This document shows positions 34,970 to 42,964 of a DNA stretch of 64,000 nucleotides, one piece after another. The notes beneath the pieces were generated by a model, which saw nothing but the letters and a program-made list of their open reading frames with translations, did not search any database and had not been told where the DNA came from. Source of the stretch: Pseudoroseicyclus tamaricis. GTDB lineage: Bacteria > Pseudomonadota > Alphaproteobacteria > Rhodobacterales > Rhodobacteraceae. Within the stretch, counting starts at the first letter, position 1. The number at the start of each line of letters is the position of its first letter. Position numbers and translations under genes: made by a program. The stretch spans positions 682,001-746,000 of the forward strand of contig NZ_JAAFYS010000002.1 in assembly GCF_012070395.1 (NCBI RefSeq), read 5' to 3'.

Positions 34970-36292
34970 TCAGAGGGAAGCCTCCTCTGACGCCTGACCA
35001 CCGGGTCGGCGCGGCTGCGGCAGAAGGGCCCCGAGCTGGCCAGCCAGGGCGATGAGCCGCCGGTCGCTGTAGCGCGGACCGGCGAGGGTGACGCCGACAG
35101 GCAGGCCGTTCGGGCCGGTGAGGCCGGGCACATTGACCGTGGGCATGTGCAGGAGCGTCCATATCCGGTTGAAGATCGCGGCGCCGGTATCCTGCGGGCC
35201 CAGCGGCGCTTCGCCGGGGGCGCTGGGCGTAAGCACGGCATCGAACGGAGCCGCGAGCCGGTCGAACTCGGCCCGGCAAGCTGCGGCAAGGTCGAGCACG
35301 GCAAGCAGATCGGCGCGGCTGTCGCCCCGCTCGTTGCGCAGGATCGAGACGAGCTCTGGGTAGAGCGCCTCGCCGAGCTGGCGCCAGTCGGCAAGGAAAG
35401 AGCTGCGCATCTCGGCCTGCATGATGACGCGGTGCGCCTCGGTCAGGCCGCCAAACGCCTCCGGCAGCTCCAGCTCGGTCAACTCGGCGCCGGCCTCAGA
35501 GAGGGCGCGGGCGGCGGTGGCGATGGCCTCGCGCGTTTCCGGCAGGGCCTTGTCCCAGACGGGCGTCTTGCAGAGCGCGATGCGGGCGCCTTGCAACGTT
35601 GCGGGCGCGGGCACAGCCTCGATCCCCAGCACCTCGGCGATCAGGTCGAGGTCTTCCGCACTCCGGGCATACCAGCCGAGCGTGTCGAAGCTCGCGGCGC
35701 AGACCTTGAAGCCCTCGGCGCTGACGGCGTTCCACGTCGGCTTGATGGCATAGACCCCGCAGTAAGAGGCGGGGCGGATCACCGAGCCACCCGTCTGGGT
35801 GCCGAGCGCCACCGGCACCTGCCCGTCCGCCACCGCGGCGGCGGAGCCGGAGGACGACCCGCCGGGCGTGCGGGACGGATCATGCGGGTTGGTCGTGGCG
35901 GCGCGGCGGCCGTTCACGGCGAATTCCACAGTATCGCATTTGCCCATCATCACCGCCCCGGCCTGCCGGAGGATGGCGACGCTCGCGGCGTCGATATTGG
36001 GGAAATGCCCTTCGAAATGCGGCGAGTTGAAGCTCGTCGGCATGTCCTTGGTGTAGATGATGTCTTTCACGCCGATGGGCAGCCCGGCAAGCGGCCCCTG
36101 CCCCGCCGCCTCGGCCCGCGCCATGGCGGCATCGGCGTCGAGGAAGGTCCACGCGCGCACCTCGCCATCGCGCGCCCGCCAGCGCTCCAGGCAATCGGCC
36201 ATGAGCGCGCTGGCGGAGAGCGCGCCGGCGCGCATCTCGGCCAGCGCCTCGCGGGCGGTCAGCCAGTTGGCGGGGGGACGCGCGGGGGTCAT
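34970..36292 (-). CDS. Amidase-signature family hydrolase
   Basis: A 440-residue enzyme; ATG 36292 overlaps the last base of the upstream stop and is preferred to 36319. The amidase-signature Ser-cisSer-Lys triad is visible: Lys76 in PIGVKDI, the Gly/Ser-rich loop TPGGSSSGSAAAVADG (143-157) with the cis-Ser, and the nucleophile Ser170 in GTQTGGSVIRPASYCG. It hydrolyses a carboxamide. It lacks GatA-style neighbours (no gatB/gatC), so it is a catabolic amidase. Gene order puts it between two deacetylase-like hydrolases and the ABC importer, suggesting that it acts on the imported compound or a breakdown product. Confidence 0.92.
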   Translation of the reverse strand: MTPARPPANWLTAREALAEMRAGALSASALMADCLERWRARDGEVRAWTFLDADAAMARAEAAGQGPLAGLPIGVKDIIYTKDMPTSFNSPHFEGHFPNIDAASVAILRQAGAVMMGKCDTVEFAVNGRRAATTNPHDPSRTPGGSSSGSAAAVADGQVPVALGTQTGGSVIRPASYCGVYAIKPTWNAVSAEGFKVCAASFDTLGWYARSAEDLDLIAEVLGIEAVPAPATLQGARIALCKTPVWDKALPETREAIATAARALSEAGAELTELELPEAFGGLTEAHRVIMQAEMRSSFLADWRQLGEALYPELVSILRNERGDSRADLLAVLDLAAACRAEFDRLAAPFDAVLTPSAPGEAPLGPQDTGAAIFNRIWTLLHMPTVNVPGLTGPNGLPVGVTLAGPRYSDRRLIALAGQLGALLPQPRRPGGQASEEASL

Positions 36293-37227
36293 CAGGCTTC
36301 CAGCTCCAGCGCAGTCCACTGCCGGCAGATCTCGGCGCCGGTGGCGGTGGCCACCCCGTCCGCCGACATGAAGCGGGTCAGCAGGCGGTTCAGCGCGTCG
36401 ACGCGGCCGGGCTGGCCGATGACCCAGGGCGAGAGCGACAGCGACAGGATGCGCCCGCCGCGCTCGCGGCTTTCGGCAAGCATCATGTCGAAGGCGGCGC
36501 CGAGCTGGTATTCGTAATCCTCGATGGGCATGTGCTGCGCGGCGAGGATCTTGTGATCCGACAGGTCGTAGGAGAGCGGCATCTGCGTCAGATCGCCGGC
36601 CCGCGTGTGAAACGCGTAGGGCATGTCGTCATTGATCCAGTCGCAGATATACTGCCCGCCCGCTTCGGCCACGAGATCGGGCGTGACGGCCGATTGCGAA
36701 TGCGACGGCGAGTGCCAGCCAGTGACGGGCTGGCCGGAGACGTCGCGCAGGGTGCCGAAGGCCTCGGCCACCAGCGCCTTCTCCTCGGCCTCGCTCAAAC
36801 CCGAATGGTGCAGATGCCCCATGTCGGTGCCGGCGGCGGCAACCTCCCAACCCCGCTTCAGCACGTCAGCCATGAGCCGCGGGTAGCGGGTGGCGAGCAC
36901 CGAATTCATCGCCGCCGTCGGGCGGATGCCGTTCGCGTCCAGCACCTCCATCAGCCGGTAGATGCCGACGCGGTTGCCGTAGTCTCGGCTGGAGTAATCC
37001 CAGACGCTGGGCGCCGGGCGCTCCATCGCGCCGATGGGCTTCACGGGGCCGCGGGGCATGTCCATCGGGAAATGCTCCAGATGCACCGTCACCCAGACCA
37101 TCAGCGAGGCGCCGCCCTGCCACTCGAACTTCGGCAGATCGCGCAGATAGCGGATGCCGTAGTGGCCCTGATCCATCTGGGGCCCGCGGTTCGGGTAGTC
37201 GAAGTAATCGTCTGAAATCAGGCTCAT
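36292..37227 (-). CDS. Polysaccharide-deacetylase-fold hydrolase, divergent paralogue
   Basis: A 311-residue protein from ATG 37227, overlapping the upstream stop as ATGA. It belongs to the PuuE-like branch of the NodB fold: FEWQGGASLMVWVTVHLEHFP at the start, SVWDYSSRDYGNRVGIYRLMEVLDANGIRPTAAMNSVLATRYP, GWHSPSHSQSAVTPDLVAEAG, and ILSLSLSPWVIGQPGRVDALNRLL. The classical TFDDG motif is absent. Where relatives have a His-Gly (SHG/AHG) metal site, this protein reads AGTDMGHLHHSG, so its metal site is altered. A second copy-like gene lies directly upstream. Cyclic amide or ureide hydrolysis is suggested by the PuuE relationship, not shown. Confidence 0.85.
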   Translation of the reverse strand: MSLISDDYFDYPNRGPQMDQGHYGIRYLRDLPKFEWQGGASLMVWVTVHLEHFPMDMPRGPVKPIGAMERPAPSVWDYSSRDYGNRVGIYRLMEVLDANGIRPTAAMNSVLATRYPRLMADVLKRGWEVAAAGTDMGHLHHSGLSEAEEKALVAEAFGTLRDVSGQPVTGWHSPSHSQSAVTPDLVAEAGGQYICDWINDDMPYAFHTRAGDLTQMPLSYDLSDHKILAAQHMPIEDYEYQLGAAFDMMLAESRERGGRILSLSLSPWVIGQPGRVDALNRLLTRFMSADGVATATGAEICRQWTALELEA

Positions 37228-38138
37228 GCCGCGCCCTCCATCCAGCTTTGGAAGCTGTCGTAATAATTCGCCTCGAAATGGGCGGCGATCTCGCGCCCGG
37301 TCGCCAGCCAGACCTTGTCGTGGCCGGTGATGTATTTCAGCGCCTCGTCGAGGATGTGCAGCCGGTGCGGCTGGCCGATCAGGTAGGGGTGCAGCGGCAG
37401 GCACATGACGGTGCCGCTCTCCTCCCCTTCCGCATAGAGCCGGTCGAAATGGCTCGTGATGATGGAGAGGTAATTGCGCGGCGAGATGTTCTTGAAGTTC
37501 AAGACCGGCACGTCGTTGCATTCCATCATGTAAGGCACGCTGACGAGGCGGTTCTCGCTGCGGGTCTTCACAGGCATGGGCTGGTCGTCATGGAAGAGAT
37601 CGAGCGTGTATTTCACGCCCTCCTCCGCCAGCAGATCCTGCGTGGTCTCGAGGTTCGAGATCGCGGGCGAGAGCCAGCCGTCGAGATCCTGCCCCGAAGC
37701 GCGCAGAATAGTCTCCCGGCTGTCGCGGATGATCTGCCGCTGCTGATCCTCCGTCATGTCGTAGAGGTAGCGGGTGTTGTAGACGCCGTGCGAGAACAAC
37801 TCCCACTCCAGCTCGCAGCAGCGCTCGATGATGGCGGGGAAGTGGTCGCAGACCGCCACGTTCAGCGAGACAGAGCCGCGCACGCCGTGCCGGGCCATGA
37901 CATCGGCCATGCGGTGAAAGCCGACGCGGTTGCCGTAGTCGCGCATCGAGTAGTTCAGGATGTCGGGCTCGGGCCGATACCAGACCTCGCGCGTCGGCGA
38001 CGGCGGCGGGGCGTATTCATAGAACTCGATATTGGGCGCGACCCAGAAGGCCACGCGCGCGCCGTTCGGCCATTCGATATTCGGGCGGCCGGTGTAAGGC
38101 GCGTAATCGTAGGAAAAGGGCTCGGCCCAGGCTGTCAT
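37224..38138 (-). CDS. Polysaccharide-deacetylase-fold hydrolase (PuuE-like)
   Basis: A 304-residue protein: NGARVAFWVAPNIEFYEY, ILNYSMRDYGNRVGFHRMADVMARHGVRGSVSLNVAVCDHFP, LEWELFSHGVYNTRYL, LDGWLSPAISNLETT, and VMCLPLHPYLIGQPHRLHILDEAL. This is the pattern of allantoinase PuuE and related NodB-fold cyclic amide hydrolases: the Glu of NIEF replaces the DD pair, with His in SHG and the distal LPLHPYLIGQP His. It is related to, but clearly diverged from, the next gene, which it overlaps by 4 bases. Adjacent isochorismatase-type hydrolase and amidase genes point to stepwise C-N bond cleavage. Confidence 0.87.
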   Translation of the reverse strand: MTAWAEPFSYDYAPYTGRPNIEWPNGARVAFWVAPNIEFYEYAPPPSPTREVWYRPEPDILNYSMRDYGNRVGFHRMADVMARHGVRGSVSLNVAVCDHFPAIIERCCELEWELFSHGVYNTRYLYDMTEDQQRQIIRDSRETILRASGQDLDGWLSPAISNLETTQDLLAEEGVKYTLDLFHDDQPMPVKTRSENRLVSVPYMMECNDVPVLNFKNISPRNYLSIITSHFDRLYAEGEESGTVMCLPLHPYLIGQPHRLHILDEALKYITGHDKVWLATGREIAAHFEANYYDSFQSWMEGAA

Positions 38139-38815
38139 GGCTGGTCTCCTGCGGGAAGGCGGGCGGCAAGGCGGGCGAGCACATCATCCACCGGCACCAC
38201 GTCGCCGTATTTGAAGGCGATGTCGTAGAGGTTGGCGTAATGGGCGCCCTCCTCGCGGTCGGCGACCGTCTCTTCGGGCACGCAGACGCGGTAGCCGAGC
38301 GAGAGTGCATCCATCACCGTGCCGCGCACGCAGCCCGAGGTGGCGCCGCCGGTGACGATGACCGTGTCGACGCGGTGGAAGTTGAAATAGCTCGGCAGAT
38401 GCGTCTCGAAGAAGCACGAGCTCATGCGCTTGTGCAGCTTCAGATCGCCGGGCTCGATGTCCAGCCGCCGGTCGAACTCCGCCTGCGGGCTGTCATGGCC
38501 GACCTTGTGCAGCGCCATGTCGCTGGTGGAGAGCTTCGACCACATGCCGGCATCGGAGCCATCCGGCAGATAGGCGACATAGGCCCAGACGACCGGCCCG
38601 CCGAGGGCACGCACGGCGCGGGCGAGCGCGTTCGTCGCCTCGAACTGACGGGGATGGCCGGCATAGGCGGAGGAAAAGCTCGCGGTATCCGTATAGCGGC
38701 GCTGCAGGTCGACGTTGATGAGCGCGATGGTCTCGCCGAGGCCCCGGGCGGGAACGCGCGGGTTGGCCTGGTAGTCGAGAAAGATCTGCTTTGAGGTCTT
38801 GTCGGTCGGCTGCAT
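38135..38815 (-). CDS. Isochorismatase-family hydrolase (N-carbamoylsarcosine amidase-like)
   Basis: A 226-residue cysteine hydrolase. The catalytic triad is visible: Asp36 (ALINVDLQRRY), Lys129 (LKLHKRMSSCFFET) and Cys162 (TGGATSGCVRGTVMDA), with the cis-peptide loop before the Cys. The AGATTSGCVR-type motif and the helix YRVCVPEETVADREEGAHYANLYDI place it with N-carbamoylsarcosine amidases and nicotinamidase-like enzymes, which cleave ureido or amide groups releasing ammonia. It overlaps the downstream deacetylase gene by 4 bases and the VOC gene stop by 1 base. It probably processes a carbamoyl intermediate in the pathway of this operon. Confidence 0.9.
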   Translation of the reverse strand: MQPTDKTSKQIFLDYQANPRVPARGLGETIALINVDLQRRYTDTASFSSAYAGHPRQFEATNALARAVRALGGPVVWAYVAYLPDGSDAGMWSKLSTSDMALHKVGHDSPQAEFDRRLDIEPGDLKLHKRMSSCFFETHLPSYFNFHRVDTVIVTGGATSGCVRGTVMDALSLGYRVCVPEETVADREEGAHYANLYDIAFKYGDVVPVDDVLARLAARLPAGDQP

Positions 38816-39549
38816 CAGGGCGCCTCCATCGTCAGCGGCGCGCCATGGGTGAGCGCGGCGTCGAAGCTGGCCGCCTCAGGCCCGGTGAGGACGACCTCGA
38901 GGATGCCGCCGCCAGCGCGGGCGCCGGGGATGTCCATCGGGAGGACCTCCACCCAGCCGTCGGCGAAGGTGTAGCGGCCCGGCGCGGTCTCTTCGCAGCC
39001 GATGACCGTCAGGGCCTCGCCAACCGCCCGGGCATCGTCCGTGGTCAGGCGCAGGCCGACCATGCCGGTCGCGCCGTTGGCATGCGGCTTCGGCGCGGGG
39101 ATGCGGGCGCCCCGGCCCTCGACATCGCTGACGAGGAACGGCAGGGCGACGTCGCCGCCGGCCCCGCGCCCGCACATCAGCAGGTCGAGCCCCCAGGGCG
39201 TACCGCCGGCAATGACATTCGCCACCCGCACCGGGCCCTTCACGGGGTGCCCCGCCGCCGCCATCGCCGCGCCGGTCTCGGCCACGTCGGGCAGCGTGAA
39301 GCTCCAGTCGGCCCAGCCCTCGCCGGCGGCGAGCACCTCGCCGAGGCGATGGGCGGCCTGATCCTCGGGCGAGGCGAAGGCGGTCAGCAGGATGTAGCTG
39401 CCATCGTCGAAGGAGACGAAGCGGAAGCGCGTCTTGCCGTGCTCGGTGTCGGCGCGCTCCTGCACGGTGAAGCCGAGCGCGGTGAAGTCGGCCTCGGCAG
39501 CGGCGAGGTCATCCACGAGCAGGACGATATGGTCGTAGGGGGTGGGCAT
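38815..39549 (-). CDS. VOC-superfamily (glyoxalase-like domain) protein
   Basis: A 244-residue protein whose start YDHIVLLVDDLAAAEADFTALGFTVQ and FRFVSFDDGSYILLTAF are typical of the glyoxalase-like domain. A second, partly degenerate half includes MVGLRLTTDDARAVGEALTVIGCEE and VEVLPMDIPGARAGGGILEVVL. Metal ligands are suggested by His7 and acidic residues of the beta-strands, but I cannot assign a full set. VOC proteins include lyases, dioxygenases and isomerases, so the reaction is open. It lies between the molybdoenzyme and isochorismatase genes with 1-base spacing/overlap, so it is probably part of the same pathway. Confidence 0.85.
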   Translation of the reverse strand: MPTPYDHIVLLVDDLAAAEADFTALGFTVQERADTEHGKTRFRFVSFDDGSYILLTAFASPEDQAAHRLGEVLAAGEGWADWSFTLPDVAETGAAMAAAGHPVKGPVRVANVIAGGTPWGLDLLMCGRGAGGDVALPFLVSDVEGRGARIPAPKPHANGATGMVGLRLTTDDARAVGEALTVIGCEETAPGRYTFADGWVEVLPMDIPGARAGGGILEVVLTGPEAASFDAALTHGAPLTMEAP

Positions 39550-39550
39550 G

Positions 39551-41839
39551 TCAGGCGGTCTTTCGGGTCTTGATCTGCGGCGGCCGGGTGACGCGCAGCG
39601 GCGGCAACGGCTCGGGATAGCGCTCCACCTGCACGAGGCAGGATTGCGCGGCGCAGCCCTGCCCCAGCTCTGACGAGCCGATATCGCGGGTCAGCACGTT
39701 GGGGTTGGAGTTGCGGTCGAGCGCGCCGTCCGGGTCGTAGGTCGCGCCGGTGGGCAACAGCACGACGCCCGGCATCACGCCGTCATCGAACTTGGCGATG
39801 GCAAGGCAGGCGCCACGGGCATTGAAAACCCGCAAGGCATCGCCCTCGGCAATACCGCGCGCGGCGGCGTCGGCGGGGTTGATCTGCAGGCACTCGCGGT
39901 CCTGCACCTTGCCCTCGCGCGAGGGGGCGGAGAAATCCATCTGTCCGTGCAGCTTGCGGGCGGGCTGCGGCGAGAGGAGGTGCAGCGGCGCCTCTGCCGT
40001 CGCCGCGCCCAGCCATTCCTCGGGGTCGAGCCAGACGGGGTGGCCGGTCTGGCCCGGCTCGGCGGCGGCCTGCGCGGAGTAGAGCTCGATCTTGCCGGAG
40101 GGCGTGTGCAGCGGGTGCGCCTCGGGGTCGGCGCGGAAATCGGCGAGCATCACGTAATCCTCGGCCGGCTTGGGCATCTTCAGGTAGCCCTGCGCCCAGA
40201 ACTCCTCGAAGCTCGGCGGGTTGATGCCACGCGCGGCCAGAGTGTCGCTGATCTTGCCCCAGGTCTGCGCCAGCCAATCGGCCGGGCGCTTGCCCTCGGT
40301 GAAGGCCTCGCCCTGCCCGAGCCGCTCGGCGAGGTCGGCGAAGATGGCGTAATCGTCGCGCGCGCCGGCATTGGGCTCGACGAGCTTATGCATCGCCAGC
40401 ATGTAGCGGTCGCGCGAAGCGCCGCCGATATCGTCGCGCTCCAGCGTGACGGTCGTGGGCAGCACGATGTCGGCATGGCGGGCCGTGGCCGTCCAGTAGC
40501 CTTCGTTGACGATGATCGTCTCTGGCTGGCGGAAGGCCTCGCGCAGGCGGTTGAGATCCTGATGGTGGTGGAACGGGTTGCCGCCGGCCCAGTAGACGAG
40601 CTTCACCTCCGGGTAAGTCCGCGTCTCGCCGTCGTAGCGATATTCCGCGCCCGGGTTCAGCAGCATGTCGGAGACGCGGGCGCAGGGGATCGACTGGCCG
40701 GTCGGGTTGCCCAGCGTCGGCAGGCCGAAGAGCGGCGTGCGGTAATTGGGGTTGCCCATGGCGTTGGACGAGCCGTAGCCGAAGGCGAAGCCGCCGCCCG
40801 GCAGGCCCACCTGCCCGAGCACAGAGGCCAGCGCGATGGCGGCCCAGTAGGGCTGCTCGCCGTGGCGGGCGCGCTGCAGGCTCCAGTTCGCGGCGACCAT
40901 CACGCGCTTGCCGGGCAGATCGCGCGCCAGCTTGCGGATGCGCGCGGCCTCGATGCCGGTCAGCTCCGCCGCCCATTCGGGCGTCTTGGCCACGCCGTCG
41001 CTCTCGCCCGCGAGATAGGCAAGGTAGCCCTCGTGGCCGCTGGTGTATCGGGCGAGGAAGTCCGTATCTGCCTTGCCCTCGGCCACGATGACCTGCGTCA
41101 GCGCCATCATCAGCGCGGCATCGCTGTTCGGGCGGACAGGCAGCCATTCCGCGCCGAAGCGGTCTTCGACATCCTTGCGATAGGGCGAGATGTTGATGCA
41201 GCGGGGGCCGCCCGTGGCGCCGCCCATGAAGCTGTCATAGACATGCTCTCCGACGCCGCCCGACTGGATCTCCCAGTTCTTGGCCGGCAGCCCGCCGAAG
41301 GCGAGGAAGATGTCGCACTCGGCCTTGATCGAGGCGAGCGAGGTGACAGACGAGCCGATCATCCCCTGCCCCACGATCCGCGGCAGAAAGGCCATCGCGG
41401 CGCCGTAGGAATAATTCGTCTCCTGATCGACGAAGCCGCCAATGGCGCCAAAGAACCGGCGCACCAGCGTGCGGGCGTGATGCAGGCGCCCGGCGCTCGA
41501 CCAGCCGTAAGAGCCGCCGAAGAGCGCGGCGTTGCCATGCGTCTCGCGCACCCGGCCGATCTCACCGGCGACGAGATCGAGCGCCTCGTCCCACGAGACC
41601 TCGACATAAGTGTCATCGCCGCGCGCCGCGCCGCCGTCACCATCGAGCCAGCCCTGCCGCACCACCGGCTGCGTGACGCGCAAGGGGGCATCGAGCATTT
41701 CGGGCCAGGCCTCGTTCATGCGGCTGGGGCGCGGGTCATGCTCGAACGGGTGGATCTTCACGACCTTGCCCTCCGCGACCTCCGCCCGGAACGCGCCCCA
41801 GTGCGAGGCGGACAGGGGAAGATGCGATGTGTCGGTCAT
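39551..41839 (-). CDS. Molybdopterin-dependent S-/N-oxide reductase (BisC/TorZ/DMSO reductase family)
   Basis: A 762-residue protein from ATG 41839 (GAGGG six bases upstream). It lacks an N-terminal Cys-rich Fe-S site and any Tat signal, so it is cytoplasmic, like biotin/methionine sulfoxide reductase BisC. Domain order fits: THWGAF-type start (SASHWGAFRAEV), NAALFGGSYGWSSAGRLHHARTL, and the Mo-ligand region ETNYSYGAA, where the Ser corresponds to the DMSO-reductase Mo ligand. NSDAALMMALTQVIV, WAGGNPFHHHQDLNRLREAF (MGD binding) and the C-terminal molydopterin-binding domain ending RNSNPNVLTRDIGSSELGQGCAAQSCLVQVER follow. It heads the leftward operon, divergent from the LysR gene. It presumably reduces a sulfoxide or N-oxide in the imported compound; other oxidoreductions are possible. 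Confidence 0.92.
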   Translation of the reverse strand: MTDTSHLPLSASHWGAFRAEVAEGKVVKIHPFEHDPRPSRMNEAWPEMLDAPLRVTQPVVRQGWLDGDGGAARGDDTYVEVSWDEALDLVAGEIGRVRETHGNAALFGGSYGWSSAGRLHHARTLVRRFFGAIGGFVDQETNYSYGAAMAFLPRIVGQGMIGSSVTSLASIKAECDIFLAFGGLPAKNWEIQSGGVGEHVYDSFMGGATGGPRCINISPYRKDVEDRFGAEWLPVRPNSDAALMMALTQVIVAEGKADTDFLARYTSGHEGYLAYLAGESDGVAKTPEWAAELTGIEAARIRKLARDLPGKRVMVAANWSLQRARHGEQPYWAAIALASVLGQVGLPGGGFAFGYGSSNAMGNPNYRTPLFGLPTLGNPTGQSIPCARVSDMLLNPGAEYRYDGETRTYPEVKLVYWAGGNPFHHHQDLNRLREAFRQPETIIVNEGYWTATARHADIVLPTTVTLERDDIGGASRDRYMLAMHKLVEPNAGARDDYAIFADLAERLGQGEAFTEGKRPADWLAQTWGKISDTLAARGINPPSFEEFWAQGYLKMPKPAEDYVMLADFRADPEAHPLHTPSGKIELYSAQAAAEPGQTGHPVWLDPEEWLGAATAEAPLHLLSPQPARKLHGQMDFSAPSREGKVQDRECLQINPADAAARGIAEGDALRVFNARGACLAIAKFDDGVMPGVVLLPTGATYDPDGALDRNSNPNVLTRDIGSSELGQGCAAQSCLVQVERYPEPLPPLRVTRPPQIKTRKTA

Positions 41840-41931
41840 GTAGGCCCTCGACAAAACTTGGCCGCGATGCGGCTGTTGAGACGACGCTAGGAAATAACAT
41901 TTATGCCGTCAACGCCGGCCTTGACGTGCTA

Positions 41932-41950
41932 GAGGTTATATATCAACCTC
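41932..41950. promoter_or_regulatory. Candidate LysR operator, dyad 1
   Basis: GAGGTT-ATATATC-AACCTC forms 6-base arms around an AT-rich 7-base spacer, centred 102 bases from the reductase ATG and 81 from the LysR GTG. The inner GGTT...AACC pair fits a LysR-type interrupted dyad. It lies in the 182-base divergent promoter region. Confidence 0.5.
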
Positions 41951-41971
41951 AAACACAAGATCGCCGCATCG

Positions 41972-41986
41972 GCACAATTTTTGTGC
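41972..41986. promoter_or_regulatory. Candidate regulator site, dyad 2
   Basis: A perfect inverted repeat GCACAA-TTT-TTGTGC lies 36 bases before the LysR start codon. It could be an autoregulatory half of the LysR operator region or the site of another regulator. Confidence 0.45.
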
Positions 41987-42021
41987 AACTCGGCGGCACC
42001 CTGCGGACGGAAGGCTCCTTC

Positions 42022-42939
42022 GTGAAACGCTTCAACGTCAGACAGATCGAGGCTTTTCGGGCGATCATCACGCTCGGCAGCATGACCAAGGCTGCGGAAT
42101 CATTAGGCATTTCTCAGCCCGCCGTGTCGCGACTCATGGTCGACTTTCAAGAGGCGGTCGGGTTCAAGCTGTTTCGCCGCTCACGCGGGGGCGCCGAGCC
42201 CACCGAAGATGCGCGCCGCCTTTTTGAGCTTGTCGACAAGTTCTTCGTCGGCCTCGACGAGATGAATGAAGAGGTCCGCTCCATCAAGGCGCTGGCCAGC
42301 GGTACCGTCACGATCGCAGCGATGGGCCCCTACGACAACGGCCTGCTGCCCGAGATCGTGGCGCGCTTCCGCGAGGACTACCCCGACATCTCCATCCGGC
42401 TCGAAAGCCAGCCGCAGGGCCGGATCAGCGAATGGGTGGCGACGCGCCGGGCCGATATCGGCTTCGTCTCGCTGCCGATCTCGAACGGCCAGGTCACTGT
42501 GCACGAGCTGCTGACCATGCCGGCGCTCTGCGTCATGCCGGCGGGGCACAGGCTGGCCGAGAAGACAGAGATCAAGGCCGAGGATCTGGCGGACGCGAGC
42601 TTCGTCAGCTTCCCGCGCGGCGCCCCCTTCCGCTTCGAGACGGACAGCCTGTTCGAGAAGCGCGGCATCGACCGTCGCCTGCGCACCGAGGCGACGACGC
42701 ATGAGGCGGTCTGCAACCTTGTCGCCTCGGGGCTCGGCATTTCCATCGTCAGCCCGTTCTCGCCGCATCTGCGGCGCAACCCGCGGCTCGAATTCCGCCC
42801 CTTCCTGCCCGCCATGCCCATCACGCTGGGCATGATCGCCGATGAAGAGACCCTCTCCATCGCGGCGCAGACCTTCCATGCCTTCGTTCTGAAACGCGCG
42901 GCCCTGCTCAAGGACTCGCTGAAGACGACCGCCGGCTGA
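42022..42939 (+). CDS. LysR-family transcriptional regulator
   Basis: A 305-residue regulator from GTG 42022 with GGAAGG upstream; the longer frame from 41827 runs over the divergent promoter. Residues 1-60 are the winged helix: FNVRQIEAFRAIITLGSMTKAAESLGISQPAVSRLMVDFQEAVGFKLFRRSRGG. The effector domain follows (GTVTIAAMGPYDNGLLPEIVARFREDYPDISIRLESQP), with LVASGLGISIVSPFSPH near the end. It closely resembles opine/amino-acid catabolism LysRs (OccR/NocR-like style). Placed between the divergent 11-gene operon and the oxidase-sulfurtransferase-lyase genes, it very likely controls both. Two dyads in the 182-base intergenic region are candidate operators. Confidence 0.93.
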   Translation: MKRFNVRQIEAFRAIITLGSMTKAAESLGISQPAVSRLMVDFQEAVGFKLFRRSRGGAEPTEDARRLFELVDKFFVGLDEMNEEVRSIKALASGTVTIAAMGPYDNGLLPEIVARFREDYPDISIRLESQPQGRISEWVATRRADIGFVSLPISNGQVTVHELLTMPALCVMPAGHRLAEKTEIKAEDLADASFVSFPRGAPFRFETDSLFEKRGIDRRLRTEATTHEAVCNLVASGLGISIVSPFSPHLRRNPRLEFRPFLPAMPITLGMIADEETLSIAAQTFHAFVLKRAALLKDSLKTTAG

Positions 42940-42964
42940 CCCTTTCACGATACTGGACCCACGA

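Noticed and set aside
39947-41890. 647-codon open frame antisense to the molybdoenzyme gene
   Set aside because: Shadow of the reductase; no family features.
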